From Actinocatenispora sp963815125 (GTDB lineage Bacteria; Actinomycetota; Actinomycetes; Mycobacteriales; Micromonosporaceae): a stretch of DNA of 64,000 nt. The notes beneath the pieces were generated by a model, which ran no database searches, was not told the DNA's origin, and worked only from the letters and a program-made list of their open reading frames with translations. Positions 1-9,064 of the stretch are shown here, piece after piece. The position numbers and the translations under genes were made by a program. Numbering within the stretch: position 1 is the stretch's first letter; each line of letters opens with the position of its first letter. The stretch is taken from positions 434,001-498,000 of the forward strand of contig CAWFFM010000001.1 of assembly GCA_963815125.1 (NCBI GenBank), written 5' to 3'.

Positions 1-207
1 GAGTACGTTTCCGACAGTGGCCCGGCGCTGCTCGACGCGGCGCACTGGGCGACGGAGTGGCCCTGGCTGTCCGACGTACGTACGCGGCTCACCGGGGAAC
101 TGGGGGTGGAGGGCATAATCTCCTCCCTGGTGACCGATCCGTGGACCGTGCACGCGGGGCAGGACCGGTCCGACGCACCACCGTCTCTCGACGACCTGGA
201 GGAGTAG
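1..207 (+). CDS. Nif3-like dinuclear metal-centre protein, C-terminal fragment
   Basis: The window opens inside a gene whose last 68 codons are seen, ending at a TAG at 205-207. The visible residues contain an AAHWATEWPWL block followed by a helix and a LVTDPWT strand. This resembles the C-terminal metal-binding end of Nif3/YbgI (GTP cyclohydrolase 1 type 2-like) proteins, where a His and a Glu in such a block bind one of the paired metals. The next gene begins 5 bases later, so the two are probably co-transcribed. The same pair lies near rnpB in mycobacteria, which supports the identification. The substrate of this family is not settled. Confidence 0.7.
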   Translation, partial: EYVSDSGPALLDAAHWATEWPWLSDVRTRLTGELGVEGIISSLVTDPWTVHAGQDRSDAPPSLDDLEE

Positions 208-212
208 CGCCC

Positions 213-950
213 GTGAAGGCCGACCCGGCTGACCAACGCCGCCTGCTGGACCTGCAAGCGACCGACACCATGCTGACTCAGCTCGCGCACCGCCGCCGCA
301 ACCTGCCGGAACTGGCCGAACTGGAACGACTGGACGCCGAACTGCAGAAGGTCACCGACGACCAGGTCCGGGCCCAGGTCGCGGTGGACGACCTGGACCG
401 CGACATCGCCCGGCAGGAGCGTGACGTCGAACAGGTACGGCTGCGCGCGGACAAGGACCGGCAGCGGCTGGAGTCCGGGCAGGGCAACCCGAAGGAACTG
501 GAGAGCCTGCAGCACGAACTGGCCTCGCTGGGTCGCCGGCAGAGTGAGCTGGAGGACGGCGAGCTGGAACTGATGGAGCAGCGCGAGTCGGCGGTGCGCG
601 TGCTCGAACAGGCCACCGAGCGGCAGACCCAGGTTCGCGGCGAACGCGAAGCCACCGAGCAGCGCCGGGACGCCACCCTGGTTGAACTGTCCACTGAGGA
701 GGAACGCCGGCGCGCCGAACGGGAACCGTTGGCCGCCTCGGTGCCCGACGAGCTGCTCGCGCTGTACGAACGGATCCGGTCGAGCACCGGGATCGGTGCC
801 GCGATCCTGCGCGGCCGACGCTGCGAGGGGTGCCGGATGGAGCTGTCCGGGTCGGATCTCGCCGAGCTGCGGGGCGCGGCGAAGGACCAGGTGGTACGGC
901 ACGAGGACTGCGGTCGGATCCTGGTCCGTACCGACGAGTCGGGGCTCTGA
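213..950 (+). CDS. Coiled-coil protein with C4-type zinc ribbon (DUF164 family)
   Basis: The 245-residue protein starts at a GTG (VKADPADQRRLLDLQ). Residues about 5-175 are a long antiparallel coiled coil rich in Glu, Arg, Leu and Gln. The C-terminus holds a small ribbon with a CEGC pair and a later HEDCGRILVR block. Most family members have two CxxC pairs; here the second pair is reduced to one Cys preceded by His, so the zinc site may be CCHC-like. The family is widespread in actinobacteria directly downstream of Nif3 and is thought to bind nucleic acid, but its role is unproven. The GTG start was chosen because the coiled coil begins there and the upstream reading frame overlaps the Nif3 gene. 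Confidence 0.8.
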   Translation: MKADPADQRRLLDLQATDTMLTQLAHRRRNLPELAELERLDAELQKVTDDQVRAQVAVDDLDRDIARQERDVEQVRLRADKDRQRLESGQGNPKELESLQHELASLGRRQSELEDGELELMEQRESAVRVLEQATERQTQVRGEREATEQRRDATLVELSTEEERRRAEREPLAASVPDELLALYERIRSSTGIGAAILRGRRCEGCRMELSGSDLAELRGAAKDQVVRHEDCGRILVRTDESGL

Positions 951-957
951 CCCCGGG

Positions 958-2178
958 TCAGGATGCCAGTACTGCGGCGGGCTGCGTGCGGTGGGTGTGC
1001 CGCACCCACGCCAGCACGGCCAGTACGGACACCGTACCGACGGCGCTGGCCCCGAAGATCACCGTGCGCGGCGCGGTGATCTCGGCCAGCGCACCGCCCG
1101 CCGCCATGCCCAGGCCCTGTACGACCATCATCCCGGCGCTCATCGCGGCCATCGCCCGACCTCCCAGCTCGGTCGGTACTTCGGCCAGGAACCGCTGGTC
1201 CAGCCCGACCAGATAGGCCGAGCACAGCCCGGTGACCAGCAGCGCGCCCAGCGCCACCGGCAGGCCGGGGCCGGTACCGAAGACCAGCAGCGGCAGCAGC
1301 GAACAGCCGGCGAGCGCCGGTACGATCCGGGGCCGCAGTCGGGTGGGTAGCAGGCCGGCGGCGAGTTCGCCGAGCACCGTACCCGCCGGCATCGCGGTCA
1401 TGAACAGCCCGAAACCGACCGGGCCGGCACCGATCCCGTGCGTGTACGGCGCGGCCAGCGCCTCGGGGACCACCACGAACGTCGGCGGTACCCACCACAG
1501 CAGGAACAGTGCGGCGATCCGCCGGTCGCCGAGCAGCAGGCGCAGCCCGCGCAGCGAGTCGCCCAGCATGGTGTGCCCGGCCCCGGAGCGGGCCGGCCGC
1601 CGGCGGGTACCGAAGCGCAGCAGCACGGCGGACACGGCGAAAGCGCCCGCCTCGCCGAGCAGCGCCTGGCGGGGTGTGATGACGGTCAGCAGCAGGCCGC
1701 CGAGGCCGAAGCCGACGATCTGGGAGCCCTGCGAGACGATCCGGACCAGGGAGCGGGCCAGTACGGCCCCGTCGCCGGGCACGATGTCCGGGATGCTGGC
1801 GGCGCGGGCCGCGCCGAAGATCGGCGCCACGGTGGCGCTGGCGAACCGCAGTACCAGCAACGCCGCGATGGGCAGCGCGGGTGTGGCCATCGTCGCGACG
1901 GTGACCGCGGAGATCAGGTTGCACACCACCAGTACGGTCCGGGCCGGGTACCGGTCGGCGATCGAGGCGAGCACCGTGCCGCCGAGCGCGTACGGCACGA
2001 ACCCGACCGCGTACGTGGCGGCGGTCAGGAACGGTGAGCCGGTCATCCGGTAGACCAGCAGCGCCAGCGCCACTTCGGAGACCACCGTGCCGAGCATGGT
2101 GAGTACGTGCGCGAGGAACACCGGCCGGTATTCGGCGATGGCGAAGACGGCCCGGTAGCCACCGTTCGGTGTGGTCAT
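958..2178 (-). CDS. MFS transporter
   Basis: This is a 406-residue major facilitator protein with about 12 hydrophobic segments. The N-terminal half has an LASIADRYPAR loop matching the conserved basic loop between helices 2 and 3 (motif A). The C-terminal half ends with a helix and a short His/Arg tail. It resembles actinobacterial drug or macrolide exporters of the MFS_3 type. The start MTTPNGGYRAVF was preferred over an ATG 75 bases upstream, which would add an uncharged non-conserved leader. It converges on the zinc-ribbon gene with a 7-base gap. In several actinobacteria an RNase HI gene lies at this position, so the transporter may be a lineage-specific insertion. Confidence 0.8.
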   Translation of the reverse strand: MTTPNGGYRAVFAIAEYRPVFLAHVLTMLGTVVSEVALALLVYRMTGSPFLTAATYAVGFVPYALGGTVLASIADRYPARTVLVVCNLISAVTVATMATPALPIAALLVLRFASATVAPIFGAARAASIPDIVPGDGAVLARSLVRIVSQGSQIVGFGLGGLLLTVITPRQALLGEAGAFAVSAVLLRFGTRRRPARSGAGHTMLGDSLRGLRLLLGDRRIAALFLLWWVPPTFVVVPEALAAPYTHGIGAGPVGFGLFMTAMPAGTVLGELAAGLLPTRLRPRIVPALAGCSLLPLLVFGTGPGLPVALGALLVTGLCSAYLVGLDQRFLAEVPTELGGRAMAAMSAGMMVVQGLGMAAGGALAEITAPRTVIFGASAVGTVSVLAVLAWVRHTHRTQPAAVLAS

Positions 2179-2491
2179 GCCGGAACTATGCCCGGTTTTC
2201 GGCCCGCTGTCCGCAGTGGTGTGTCCGGTGACGCCCGCTTCTACCGGCAGCATCGTCGACGGTCACCGTGCGCATGTCTGCTGACTACAACAGGTTGACG
2301 TCGGGGATGGGCCGTGGCATGCGCCTGACTCCGGAGAGTGGTTCGAGGCCGGATCGTAGCGGATAGTCGCCGCCGCCCCCTCCCCACGACGGCACCCGGA
2401 AGCCTAGTATTCGGCCTGCCCTGCACTGTGATCGTTGTCATGTGAACCGGTCCGGCGTCCCGCCGACCGGCATTGGGAGGAGGCGGTCCTC
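2179..2491. other. Intergenic region between divergent transporter genes
   Basis: This 313-base stretch separates the MFS gene from the DUF3311 gene and must hold two outward promoters. Short unconvincing reading frames cross it, with no recognisable protein. The only clear signal is a strong ribosome-binding site (GGGAGGAGG, 2475-2483) ahead of the GTG at 2492. No confident promoter hexamers or hairpin were picked out. Confidence 0.4.
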
Positions 2492-2788
2492 GTGACCGAA
2501 CCCGACTCGGACGGCACCGGGCAAGCCCCGGACGGTGCCGCCGCGCCCGCGGACCGGACAGGTTCCGGTGCGCAGGATCCGAGCACGGTTGCCCGTCGGT
2601 CTGACCACAGCCCGTGGAACTGGCTGCTGGTCATTCCTGTTCTGATACCGCTACTGACGTTCCTGTTCAACTACGACAAGCCGCGGCTGTTCGGACTTCC
2701 AGCCTTCTACTGGCTGCAGATGGCCTTCATCGTTCTCGGCGTCGGCGCGACCACCATCGTGTACCAGCGCGGGAAGAGGAGGCGCTGA
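2492..2788 (+). CDS. DUF3311 small membrane protein, MctP partner
   Basis: This 98-residue protein has an acidic, proline-rich cytoplasmic N-terminus of about 45 residues and two transmembrane helices (about 46-63 and 71-90), ending in a QRGKRRR positive tail. Small DUF3311 proteins are commonly encoded immediately before sodium:solute symporters and behave like a small subunit (compare YhdT/PanF pairs). The symporter begins 3 bases after this gene's TGA, so the two are an operon. The GTG start is set by the ribosome site at 2475-2483. Its exact role is inferred from context only. Confidence 0.8.
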   Translation: MTEPDSDGTGQAPDGAAAPADRTGSGAQDPSTVARRSDHSPWNWLLVIPVLIPLLTFLFNYDKPRLFGLPAFYWLQMAFIVLGVGATTIVYQRGKRRR

Positions 2789-2791
2789 GCC

Positions 2792-4405
2792 ATGCACACC
2801 ACCGAACTGGTCATCTTCATCGTCCTGTTCGTGGCGGTCAGCGCCGTCGGCTTCGTCGCCGCCCGCTGGCGCAAGCCCAACGACATGATGCACCTGGACG
2901 AATGGGGCCTCGGCGGCCGGAGCTTCGGCAGCTGGATCACCTGGTTCCTGGTCGGCGGCGACCTCTACACCGCCTACACGTTCGTCGCCGTACCGGCACT
3001 GGTCTTCGCCTCCGGCGCGGCCGGCTTCTTCGCCGTGCCCTACACCGTCGTGGTGTACCCGATGGTGTTCCTGGTACTGATCCGACTCTGGTCGGTGTCG
3101 CACCGGCACGGCTTCGTCACCCCGGCAGACTTCGTACGGGCCCGGTTCGGCTCGCCGACGATGGCGCTGCTGGTGGCGATCACCGGCATCGTGGCGACCA
3201 TGCCGTACATCGCCCTGCAACTGGTCGGCATCTCGGCGGTACTGAAGACGATGGGGCTGGGATCGCACTGGCCGCTGATCGTCGCGTTCCTGGTACTGGC
3301 CGCGTACACGTTCCAGTCCGGGTTGCGGGCACCGGCGCTGATCGCGTTCGTCAAGGACCTGCTCATCTACGCGGTCATCGTGGTCACCGTCATCTACATC
3401 CCGTACAAGCTGGGCGGCTTCGGGCACATCTTCGACGTGGCCGGGCAGCACTTCGCCAAGCTCAACGCGGCGAATGCCACCGCCGGCAAGCCACCGGCCG
3501 GTGCCCTGGTACTCGGCTCGGCCGGGCAGCTCAACTACGCCACCCTGGCGTTCGGTTCGGCGCTGGCGCTGTTCCTGTACCCGCACAGCGTGACCGGTGT
3601 GCTGGCGGCGAAGAGCCGCAACGTGGTCAAGCGCAACATGTCCGCGCTGCCCGCGTACAGCTTCCTGCTGGGGCTGATCGCGCTGCTCGGGTTCATGGCG
3701 ATCGCCGCCGGGACCACGCCGATCGGCAAGGACGGCAACACGATCGTGCCGCGGCTGTTCGAGCAGATGTTCCCGAGCTGGTTCGCCGGCGTCGCGTTCG
3801 CGGCGATCGGTATCGGTGCCCTGGTGCCGGCGGCGATCATGTCGATCGCGGCAGCGAACCTGTTCACCCGCAACATCTTCCGCGAGTACTTCAAGCGGGA
3901 CGCCACGCCGCGCCAGGAGGCGTGGGTCAGCAAGATCGTGTCGCTGCTGGTGAAGTTCGGTGCGCTGGGGTTCATCCTGTTCCTCAACCCGCAGTTCGCG
4001 ATCGACCTGCAGCTGATCGGCGGCGTGATCATCCTGCAGACCCTGCCGTCGGTGGCACTGGGCCTGCTGACCCGGTGGTTCCACCGGGGCGGGCTGATCG
4101 CCGGCTGGTTGGCCGGCATGGGTGCGGGTATGTGGATGATGTACACCATCCCGAACGCCAAGACCGGCCACGCGCACTTCGGCGGGACCGGTTTCGCCCT
4201 GTCGAACCTGGGTTTCGACACCAAGGTGACGATCTACGCCGGCTTCGTCGCGGTGGCGGTCAACCTGCTCGTCGCGGCGGTCGCCACGTTGATCCTGCGG
4301 GCGGTGAAGACCCCGGACGGGGTCGACATCACCACGGCGGAGGACTACACGGCCGACGAGGGAGACCCGAAGGTCTCGGCGATCCCGGAGTTGGCGCAGG
4401 GCTGA
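2792..4405 (+). CDS. mctP: Sodium:solute symporter, MctP-like monocarboxylate permease
   Basis: The 537-residue protein belongs to the sodium:solute symporter (SSS) family, with about 13 membrane helices. The GLGGRSFGSWITWFLVGGDL segment near residue 45 is the family signature in the first helix. The length and closest resemblance are to rhizobial MctP, which imports lactate, pyruvate and alanine, and to YhjB-type permeases. It follows the DUF3311 gene by 3 bases. The C-terminal 45 residues are acidic and cytoplasmic. Monocarboxylate uptake would fit the LarA-type and glycolate-oxidase-type genes elsewhere in the window. The substrate is an inference; acetate or pantothenate-type permeases are the main alternatives. 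Confidence 0.8.
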   Translation: MHTTELVIFIVLFVAVSAVGFVAARWRKPNDMMHLDEWGLGGRSFGSWITWFLVGGDLYTAYTFVAVPALVFASGAAGFFAVPYTVVVYPMVFLVLIRLWSVSHRHGFVTPADFVRARFGSPTMALLVAITGIVATMPYIALQLVGISAVLKTMGLGSHWPLIVAFLVLAAYTFQSGLRAPALIAFVKDLLIYAVIVVTVIYIPYKLGGFGHIFDVAGQHFAKLNAANATAGKPPAGALVLGSAGQLNYATLAFGSALALFLYPHSVTGVLAAKSRNVVKRNMSALPAYSFLLGLIALLGFMAIAAGTTPIGKDGNTIVPRLFEQMFPSWFAGVAFAAIGIGALVPAAIMSIAAANLFTRNIFREYFKRDATPRQEAWVSKIVSLLVKFGALGFILFLNPQFAIDLQLIGGVIILQTLPSVALGLLTRWFHRGGLIAGWLAGMGAGMWMMYTIPNAKTGHAHFGGTGFALSNLGFDTKVTIYAGFVAVAVNLLVAAVATLILRAVKTPDGVDITTAEDYTADEGDPKVSAIPELAQG

Positions 4406-4437
4406 TTCCGGCTGCACGCTGACCCCGGTGCACGGTA

Positions 4438-4468
4438 CGGCCGTCGCGGCGATCTGCCGCGGCGGCCG
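4438..4468. terminator. Hairpin terminator after mctP
   Basis: An inverted repeat with 13-base arms (CGGCCGTCGCGGC at 4438-4450, GCCGCGGCGGCCG at 4456-4468) and a 5-base loop has one mismatch that becomes a G-U pair in RNA. It lies between two convergent genes, 33 bases after the mctP stop, and has no U-tract, as is common in high-GC actinobacteria. It could serve both directions. Confidence 0.6.
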
Positions 4469-4525
4469 TCGTGCTGTGGGCCATCGTGCTGTGCGCCGGT
4501 GGCTCCGGGCCGTGGTACGCGCCGG

Positions 4526-5299
4526 TCAGTGCCCGGGGCCGAATGCCTGGAACAGCAGGTATCCGCCGATCGCGAGTCCGAACAGGACGATCGCGGTACG
4601 CAGTACCGATGCGGAGAGCCGGCGGGCCACCCGGGCGCCGAGATAGCCGCCGACGATGGTGGCCGGGGCGAGGATCAGTACCGAGATCCAGTGCACCGGG
4701 CCGAACAGACCGAACACCGCGACGGTGACCACACCGACCACAGCGGACAGTACGTTCTTCAGCGCGCCGATGCGCTGCATCCGTTCCGGCACGACCAGCG
4801 CCAGCACCGCCACCAACATCACGCCCAGCGCGGCGCCGAAGTAGCCCCCGTACACCGAACCGATGCCGGCCATCAGATGCATGCTGACCCGGCGGCGGCG
4901 CTGCGACATTCGTTCCGGATGGCCGACGATCGCGCGCAGCCGTTGCTGGAACGCCAGGATCAGTGCCGCGCCGATCACCAGGAACGGCACCACCTTCGTG
5001 AACGCCGCCGCCGGAGTGACGAGCAGTATCAGGCAGCCCAGCGCGGTACCCACCGCCGTGGTGGGGATCAGTTCCAGCGCGCGGCGCCGCTGCCCGACCA
5101 GTTCCTGCCGGCTACCGACCACACTGGACAGGTAGCCGGGGCACACCGACACCGAGTTGGTGACGTTCGCCGGTACCGGCGTGAGGCCGGTCGCCAGCAG
5201 CGCCGGGAAGGTGATCAGCGAACCGCCGCCGGCGATCGCGTTGACCCCACCGGCGGCCAGGCCGGCGGCGAGCAGCAGGGCGATCGAGATGGCGTTCAT
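4526..5299 (-). CDS. TauE/SafE family anion permease
   Basis: The protein has 257 residues and about eight membrane helices in two repeated halves. The N-terminal GGGVNAIAGGGSLITFPALL block is the typical first-repeat signature of TauE/SafE (sulfite/organosulfonate exporter) proteins. The second half repeats the glycine-rich pattern (MAGIGSVYGGYFGAALGVML). The ATG at 5299 (MNAISIALLL) was preferred over a GTG two codons upstream. Members move sulfite, sulfonates or small organic anions across the membrane, and the substrate cannot be told from sequence. It converges on mctP and its 5' end faces rnpB. Confidence 0.8.
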   Translation of the reverse strand: MNAISIALLLAAGLAAGGVNAIAGGGSLITFPALLATGLTPVPANVTNSVSVCPGYLSSVVGSRQELVGQRRRALELIPTTAVGTALGCLILLVTPAAAFTKVVPFLVIGAALILAFQQRLRAIVGHPERMSQRRRRVSMHLMAGIGSVYGGYFGAALGVMLVAVLALVVPERMQRIGALKNVLSAVVGVVTVAVFGLFGPVHWISVLILAPATIVGGYLGARVARRLSASVLRTAIVLFGLAIGGYLLFQAFGPGH

Positions 5300-5431
5300 C
5301 GGCACCGAGCCTAGCCGTCCGCTGGCTGGTCGGCCGGTTGCCGTTCAGCCTGTGGACACCGGCCGGAGGCGATGATCACCGATCTGCTGCCGGCGCTGTC
5401 CGGACCGGTGGCCTGACGTACGATCATGGTC

Positions 5432-5848
5432 GGCGGACGAGCCGGCCGGGCGGTCGCGTCAGCGGGGGAGACCCCGGTGTCGAGGAAGGTCCGGGCTCCA
5501 CAGGGCAGGGTGGTTGTCAACGGCAACCCGGGGCGACCCGCGGGACAGTGCCACAGAAAACAGACCGCCCGGTCGCGCGAGCGGTCGGGTAAGGGTGAAA
5601 CGGTGGTGTAAGAGACCACCAGCGCCCCGGGTGACCGGGGCGGCTAGGTAAACCCCACCTGGAGCAAGGTCAAGATGGGCGGTGGGAACACCGTCTGCGC
5701 AGGCGTTCGAGGGCGGCCCGCCCGATGCCTGCGGGTAGACCGCTGGAGCCTGCCGGCGACGGCAGGCCGAGATGGATGGCCGCCGACCGGGGCAGTGCCG
5801 CAAGGCGCCCCGGCCACAGAACCCGGCCTACAGGCCGACTCGTCCGCC
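5432..5848 (+). ncRNA. rnpB: RNase P RNA, bacterial type A
   Basis: This is the catalytic RNA that matures tRNA 5' ends. The two ends pair to form helix P1 (GGCGGACGAG at 5432-5441 with CTCGTCCGCC at 5839-5848). Conserved core blocks appear in order: GGTCCGGGCTCCACAGGGCA after 5485, GCCACAGAAAACAGACCGCC near 5550, the GGTAAGGGTGAAACGGTGG block near 5587, AGGTAAACCCCACC near 5646, and the 3' ACAGAACCCGGCCTA block near 5816. The length of about 417 bases fits an actinobacterial type A RNA. Apparent short protein frames across it are spurious. In mycobacteria rnpB lies between the Nif3/zinc-ribbon genes and panB-glnA2-glnE, the same order as here. Confidence 0.97.
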
Positions 5849-6080
5849 ATCCTCCCTGCGCTGTCGCTTTGTGCGGTCAAGATCCGCAGCGGCGGACGCC
5901 CAACCACGCGCAACCGTGCGAAATGTCGGAGTCCCGCAGATCTAACGGCCCACTGCTGCGGATCTTGTAACGCTCGGGTGCGGCGCACTCATCGCACGCA
6001 ACGCAACAAGGACTGCTCCATGATCTGCAGGGTGGTCCAAACCGCCCATCAAGGTTGAAACTTCAGCCTAGACTCCACAG

Positions 6081-7048
6081 GTGGCCTTCACACGTGAAGT
6101 CGTCGAGATCCTGCAGCACGCGGCCCGTTTCATCCGCGCGTTGAACCCCAGCGACCACCAGGCGTTGTACGACTACCTGCGCGCCACCATGGAGAAGATC
6201 GCTCCCGTTGACGCCTTCTACATCGGTATATTTCGCCCGGAAAGCAGATCGCCTACCCCTACATCTACGACCAGAAAGAGATCGAGGCCACCGGGCTGGA
6301 CACCTACGGCTACCACGGCGTGGGCGCATGGGTGCTGCGCCACCAGACGAGCTACACCTACTCCCAGGACAACGGCTCCCTGCTCAACCGGGGAATCCGC
6401 TTCGGCGACGCCAGCCGGCTTTCTCAGGACGCGATCACGACGCCCCTGATCGACCGCAGAACGCGCCTGCCCCGCGTCATCGGCATCGGCGCCATGCAGA
6501 CCTACCAACCCGCTGCCTACGACGCCGATACCGTTCGCGCGTTCGAATGGCTCTGCAGCATCGTCGTCACCGTTCTGCGACGCGGACACGAGGACACCCT
6601 CTCCCTGCGCGAGCTCGCCTCTGGAGACCCGCAACTCGAACCCGTAGGCCCCAGCTTCACCGACCTGGTCGTCGAGATGACCGAACGCCTGGAAACGATC
6701 CAGGGCGCTGTCGCCGCTATCCAGGCCTCGCTCGCCGACAGCCGGGACGTCACCGGCGAAGTCGCCGACCTCGCTACGCTGGTCTCCCGAACGCGACAGG
6801 AGACGTTCGCGATGCTCACCCGGCCAGAAGGCGAGGCCCTCGACGCCTGGGCACTGCTCACCTCACGCGAACGCGAGATCGCCCACCTGGTCAACAAGCG
6901 TCTGAGCAATCAGGAGATCGCCGCATCGCTGGTCATCTCACTGCACACCGTGAAGACCCACGTCTTCAACATCATGAGGAAGCTGGACGCCACCCAGCGG
7001 TCGCAGATCACCGCGCGGCTCCTCCCCGCGGGCTACGACTTGGACTGA
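6081..7048 (+). pseudogene. GAF-LuxR family regulator, frameshifted
   Basis: Two frames together encode one regulator of about 320 residues. The first frame (GTG, 6081 to about 6240) gives the start of a GAF-like sensor ending DAFYIGIFRP. The next residues of the fold (GKQIAYPYIYDQKEIE) continue in a different frame, which runs to 7048. The switch lies in cgcccggaaag near 6234, where one missing C would restore the frame. The C-terminus has a LuxR-type helix-turn-helix (LLTSREREIAHLVNKRL ... LVISLHTVKTHVFNIMRKL). The intact protein would be a single-component regulator like other actinobacterial GAF-LuxR proteins. Either the gene is broken by a one-base deletion or there is a sequencing error; the homopolymer context allows both. 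Confidence 0.75.
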
Positions 7049-7117
7049 GGTCACGCCACCTGCGAAATCAGGCTTCGCCTGATATCGCTCACATCCCGCG
7101 GACCAGACACTTCTTGC

Positions 7118-7633
7118 ATGGATACCACACAGGGAACGCAGAACACGCCACGAACCTCACGAGGAACCGCCACCGGACGCCGGTCATGGCCCCGCCGGCT
7201 CCTCATGGTCGTCATGGCCGCCCTCGCGATCACGCTCACGACCACGGCTGCGGCGCACGCCAGCGGGGCCAGCGGAGGCGGTCACTACTACGACGGCAAG
7301 GATCCCGCCGCCACCGGCTGCAACGTCAACGCATCGCAGATCGCCACCCGGCCGATCATCGACCGCTACTCCGGCGCGCAGGTCGCCACGATCCAGATCT
7401 TCTACTCCTGGTCTTGCGAAGCAAACTGGATTCGGGTCACCGGCAACGCTTACGGAGGCAACACGACCAAGAACATTTTCTCGTCACTCGGTGGCTGGAA
7501 CAGCGAGGTCGACTACGGCTACGGATCGAGTTATTCGATGATGGTCTACGCACCCGGGACGACGACGATCAACGGCGAGGTCTACCTGTGGGCACCCGGG
7601 ATCAACGAGTACAACTGGAAGGCCTCGGGGTAA
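7118..7633 (+). CDS. Exported DUF2690-type protein
   Basis: The protein is 171 residues long. Its N-terminus is rich in Arg/Thr and is followed by a hydrophobic signal (RRLLMVVMAALAITL) and a likely cleavage after AAAHA near residue 48. The mature part begins with a HYYDGKDPAATGCNV block and contains a second Cys in IFYSWSCEANWIRVTG. This Cys-pair plus SxxCxxNW pattern is typical of DUF2690 (YjfA-like) proteins exported by actinobacteria, whose function is unknown. It appears intact although every identifiable neighbour in this stretch is broken. No strong ribosome site is visible before the ATG at 7118, so the start is uncertain. Confidence 0.65.
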   Translation: MDTTQGTQNTPRTSRGTATGRRSWPRRLLMVVMAALAITLTTTAAAHASGASGGGHYYDGKDPAATGCNVNASQIATRPIIDRYSGAQVATIQIFYSWSCEANWIRVTGNAYGGNTTKNIFSSLGGWNSEVDYGYGSSYSMMVYAPGTTTINGEVYLWAPGINEYNWKASG

Positions 7634-7637
7634 CTGG

Positions 7638-9064
7638 TCAGCAGGCTGGTTCAGGTAGCCATGGCTGATCGAGAGTGAGTAGCGTCAGAGCGTCAAAGAA
7701 ACGCACCCTATGCTTGACCGCTGTGGCCAGATAGGAGCGGATCGCGCAGAACTGTTTCGCGCCAGTCAGGGTCCGTAGACACCCGGACACCTTTTGCCGC
7801 AGCTTGACCATCCGGATCTCGCGCTCGGCGGCGTTGTTGTCGAACGGCACCCGACGATCGTCGGCGAACCGCAGATAGTCATCGAGCCGGTCGCGTATCC
7901 GTCGGGCCAGGGCACGACACCGGGCCGGCACCGCCCCCGCCCCGGGCGTGTCGGCTCCGATCACGGCCGCCGACCGGATCTGGTGCACCAGATGCTCGCG
8001 TGTTCCCACATCGACCTCGACTCCCGCGGCGTGGGCGCCTCGACCAGCTTTTGAGATTCAGCAGCGGGCCGCGTGCCTGCACGGCCCAGCACCACGCAGC
8101 ACCGGCGGGATCGGCTTACGACGGACTGTTCGATAACAGCAACCAACTCCCGCAACAGATGCGCGTTGCACAACGCATGCGTCGCGGTCGTGTAGGTGTC
8201 ATAGGGTGCCCACGCGTCATGGACCGCCACCCCCGTGAAGCCGGGCAGCACCCCTGCGGCGTCCATCGCCACTCGACCCCGTTTCGGATGCACGCTGATC
8301 AGCGAATACTCGCCGGTCGACGCCGAATGCACCCAGTGCAGACGGCCCGCCACCCGCAACCCGGTCTCGTCGAAGTGCGCCACGGGCGCCGCGGCCAGCG
8401 CGGCCCGGACACGATCGGTGAGCCCACAGGAGTCCACCGCATCGGCTGCGCGAGCCGTCCAGGCAGACACTGTGCCCGCCGACACCGGCGTGGCGAACAG
8501 TTCCGACAGAGCGTCAGCGGTGCGCTGCCGAGACAGGAACTGCCCCGTATACAAGTACACGCCGATCGCCGCCGCGTGCGGCCCGTACTGGGTGGGTGCC
8601 CGCACCCCGGCCGGCGCCGCAGCACGGGTGAGCTTCCCGCAGTGGCAACGGCGTTCCACCAGCCGATGCTCGGTCACCCGCACCCGGATCGCTGGGATGT
8701 CGAACACCTGCCGACACACCACGCTCGCCATACCCGCGCTGGCCGGCAGGCCGGCCCCGCAGCCACCACAAGCGACCGGCTCATGCGACTGCGACCTGGA
8801 CAGGCGCCTCAACCTGGCGCAACGCGCGGCCCTCATGACCAGTCTGGCCACCCGGCTTCCGGCGCTGCGGCCCGCAACGAGCGCGGTGCAGGCCTGACAA
8901 ACAGCGAATCCGACGACGGCGGCCGCGACGAGTTCGACGAATCCTGATCCAACCGCCGCCGCAACTCCGCGTTCTGCGCCCGCAGTTCGGCCACCTGGAC
9001 CCGCAACTGCCTCACCATCTCAGCCAGCTCCGCATAGGAGGGCCGCCGATCGTCAGGCACACCC
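7638..9064 (-). pseudogene. IS66 family transposase, multiply frameshifted
   Basis: Reading the minus strand from 9064, successive frames give the parts of one IS66 transposase in order. A leucine-zipper-like region (ELAEMVRQLRVQVAELRAQNAE) is followed by the SSNSSRPPSSD motif, then a GQTGHEGR segment in a second frame. A zinc-finger-like CGGCG...CHCG part and the catalytic core (HFDETGLRV, HDAWAPYDTY, CNAHLLREL) follow in a third frame. The C-terminal FDNNAAEREIRMVKLRQKVSG is in a further frame ending at 7638. At least three one-base indels are needed, near 8850, 8775 and 8010-8120, so no active enzyme can be made. No terminal inverted repeats were found. The element ends 5 bases from the DUF2690 gene stop. 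Confidence 0.85.

Noticed and set aside
278..1924. Long minus-strand open frame opposite the zinc-ribbon and MFS genes
   Set aside because: It covers two well-supported genes in other frames, has Arg/Ser-rich low-complexity composition and no recognisable domain; it is a shadow produced by high GC.
2651..4417. 588-codon minus-strand frame opposite mctP
   Set aside because: Rich in Arg, Gln, His and Asp without any fold pattern; the plus-strand symporter with proper helices explains the sequence.
5459..5988. Several short protein frames across 5.4-6.0 kb
   Set aside because: The region is the RNase P RNA, shown by the paired P1 ends and the conserved core blocks.
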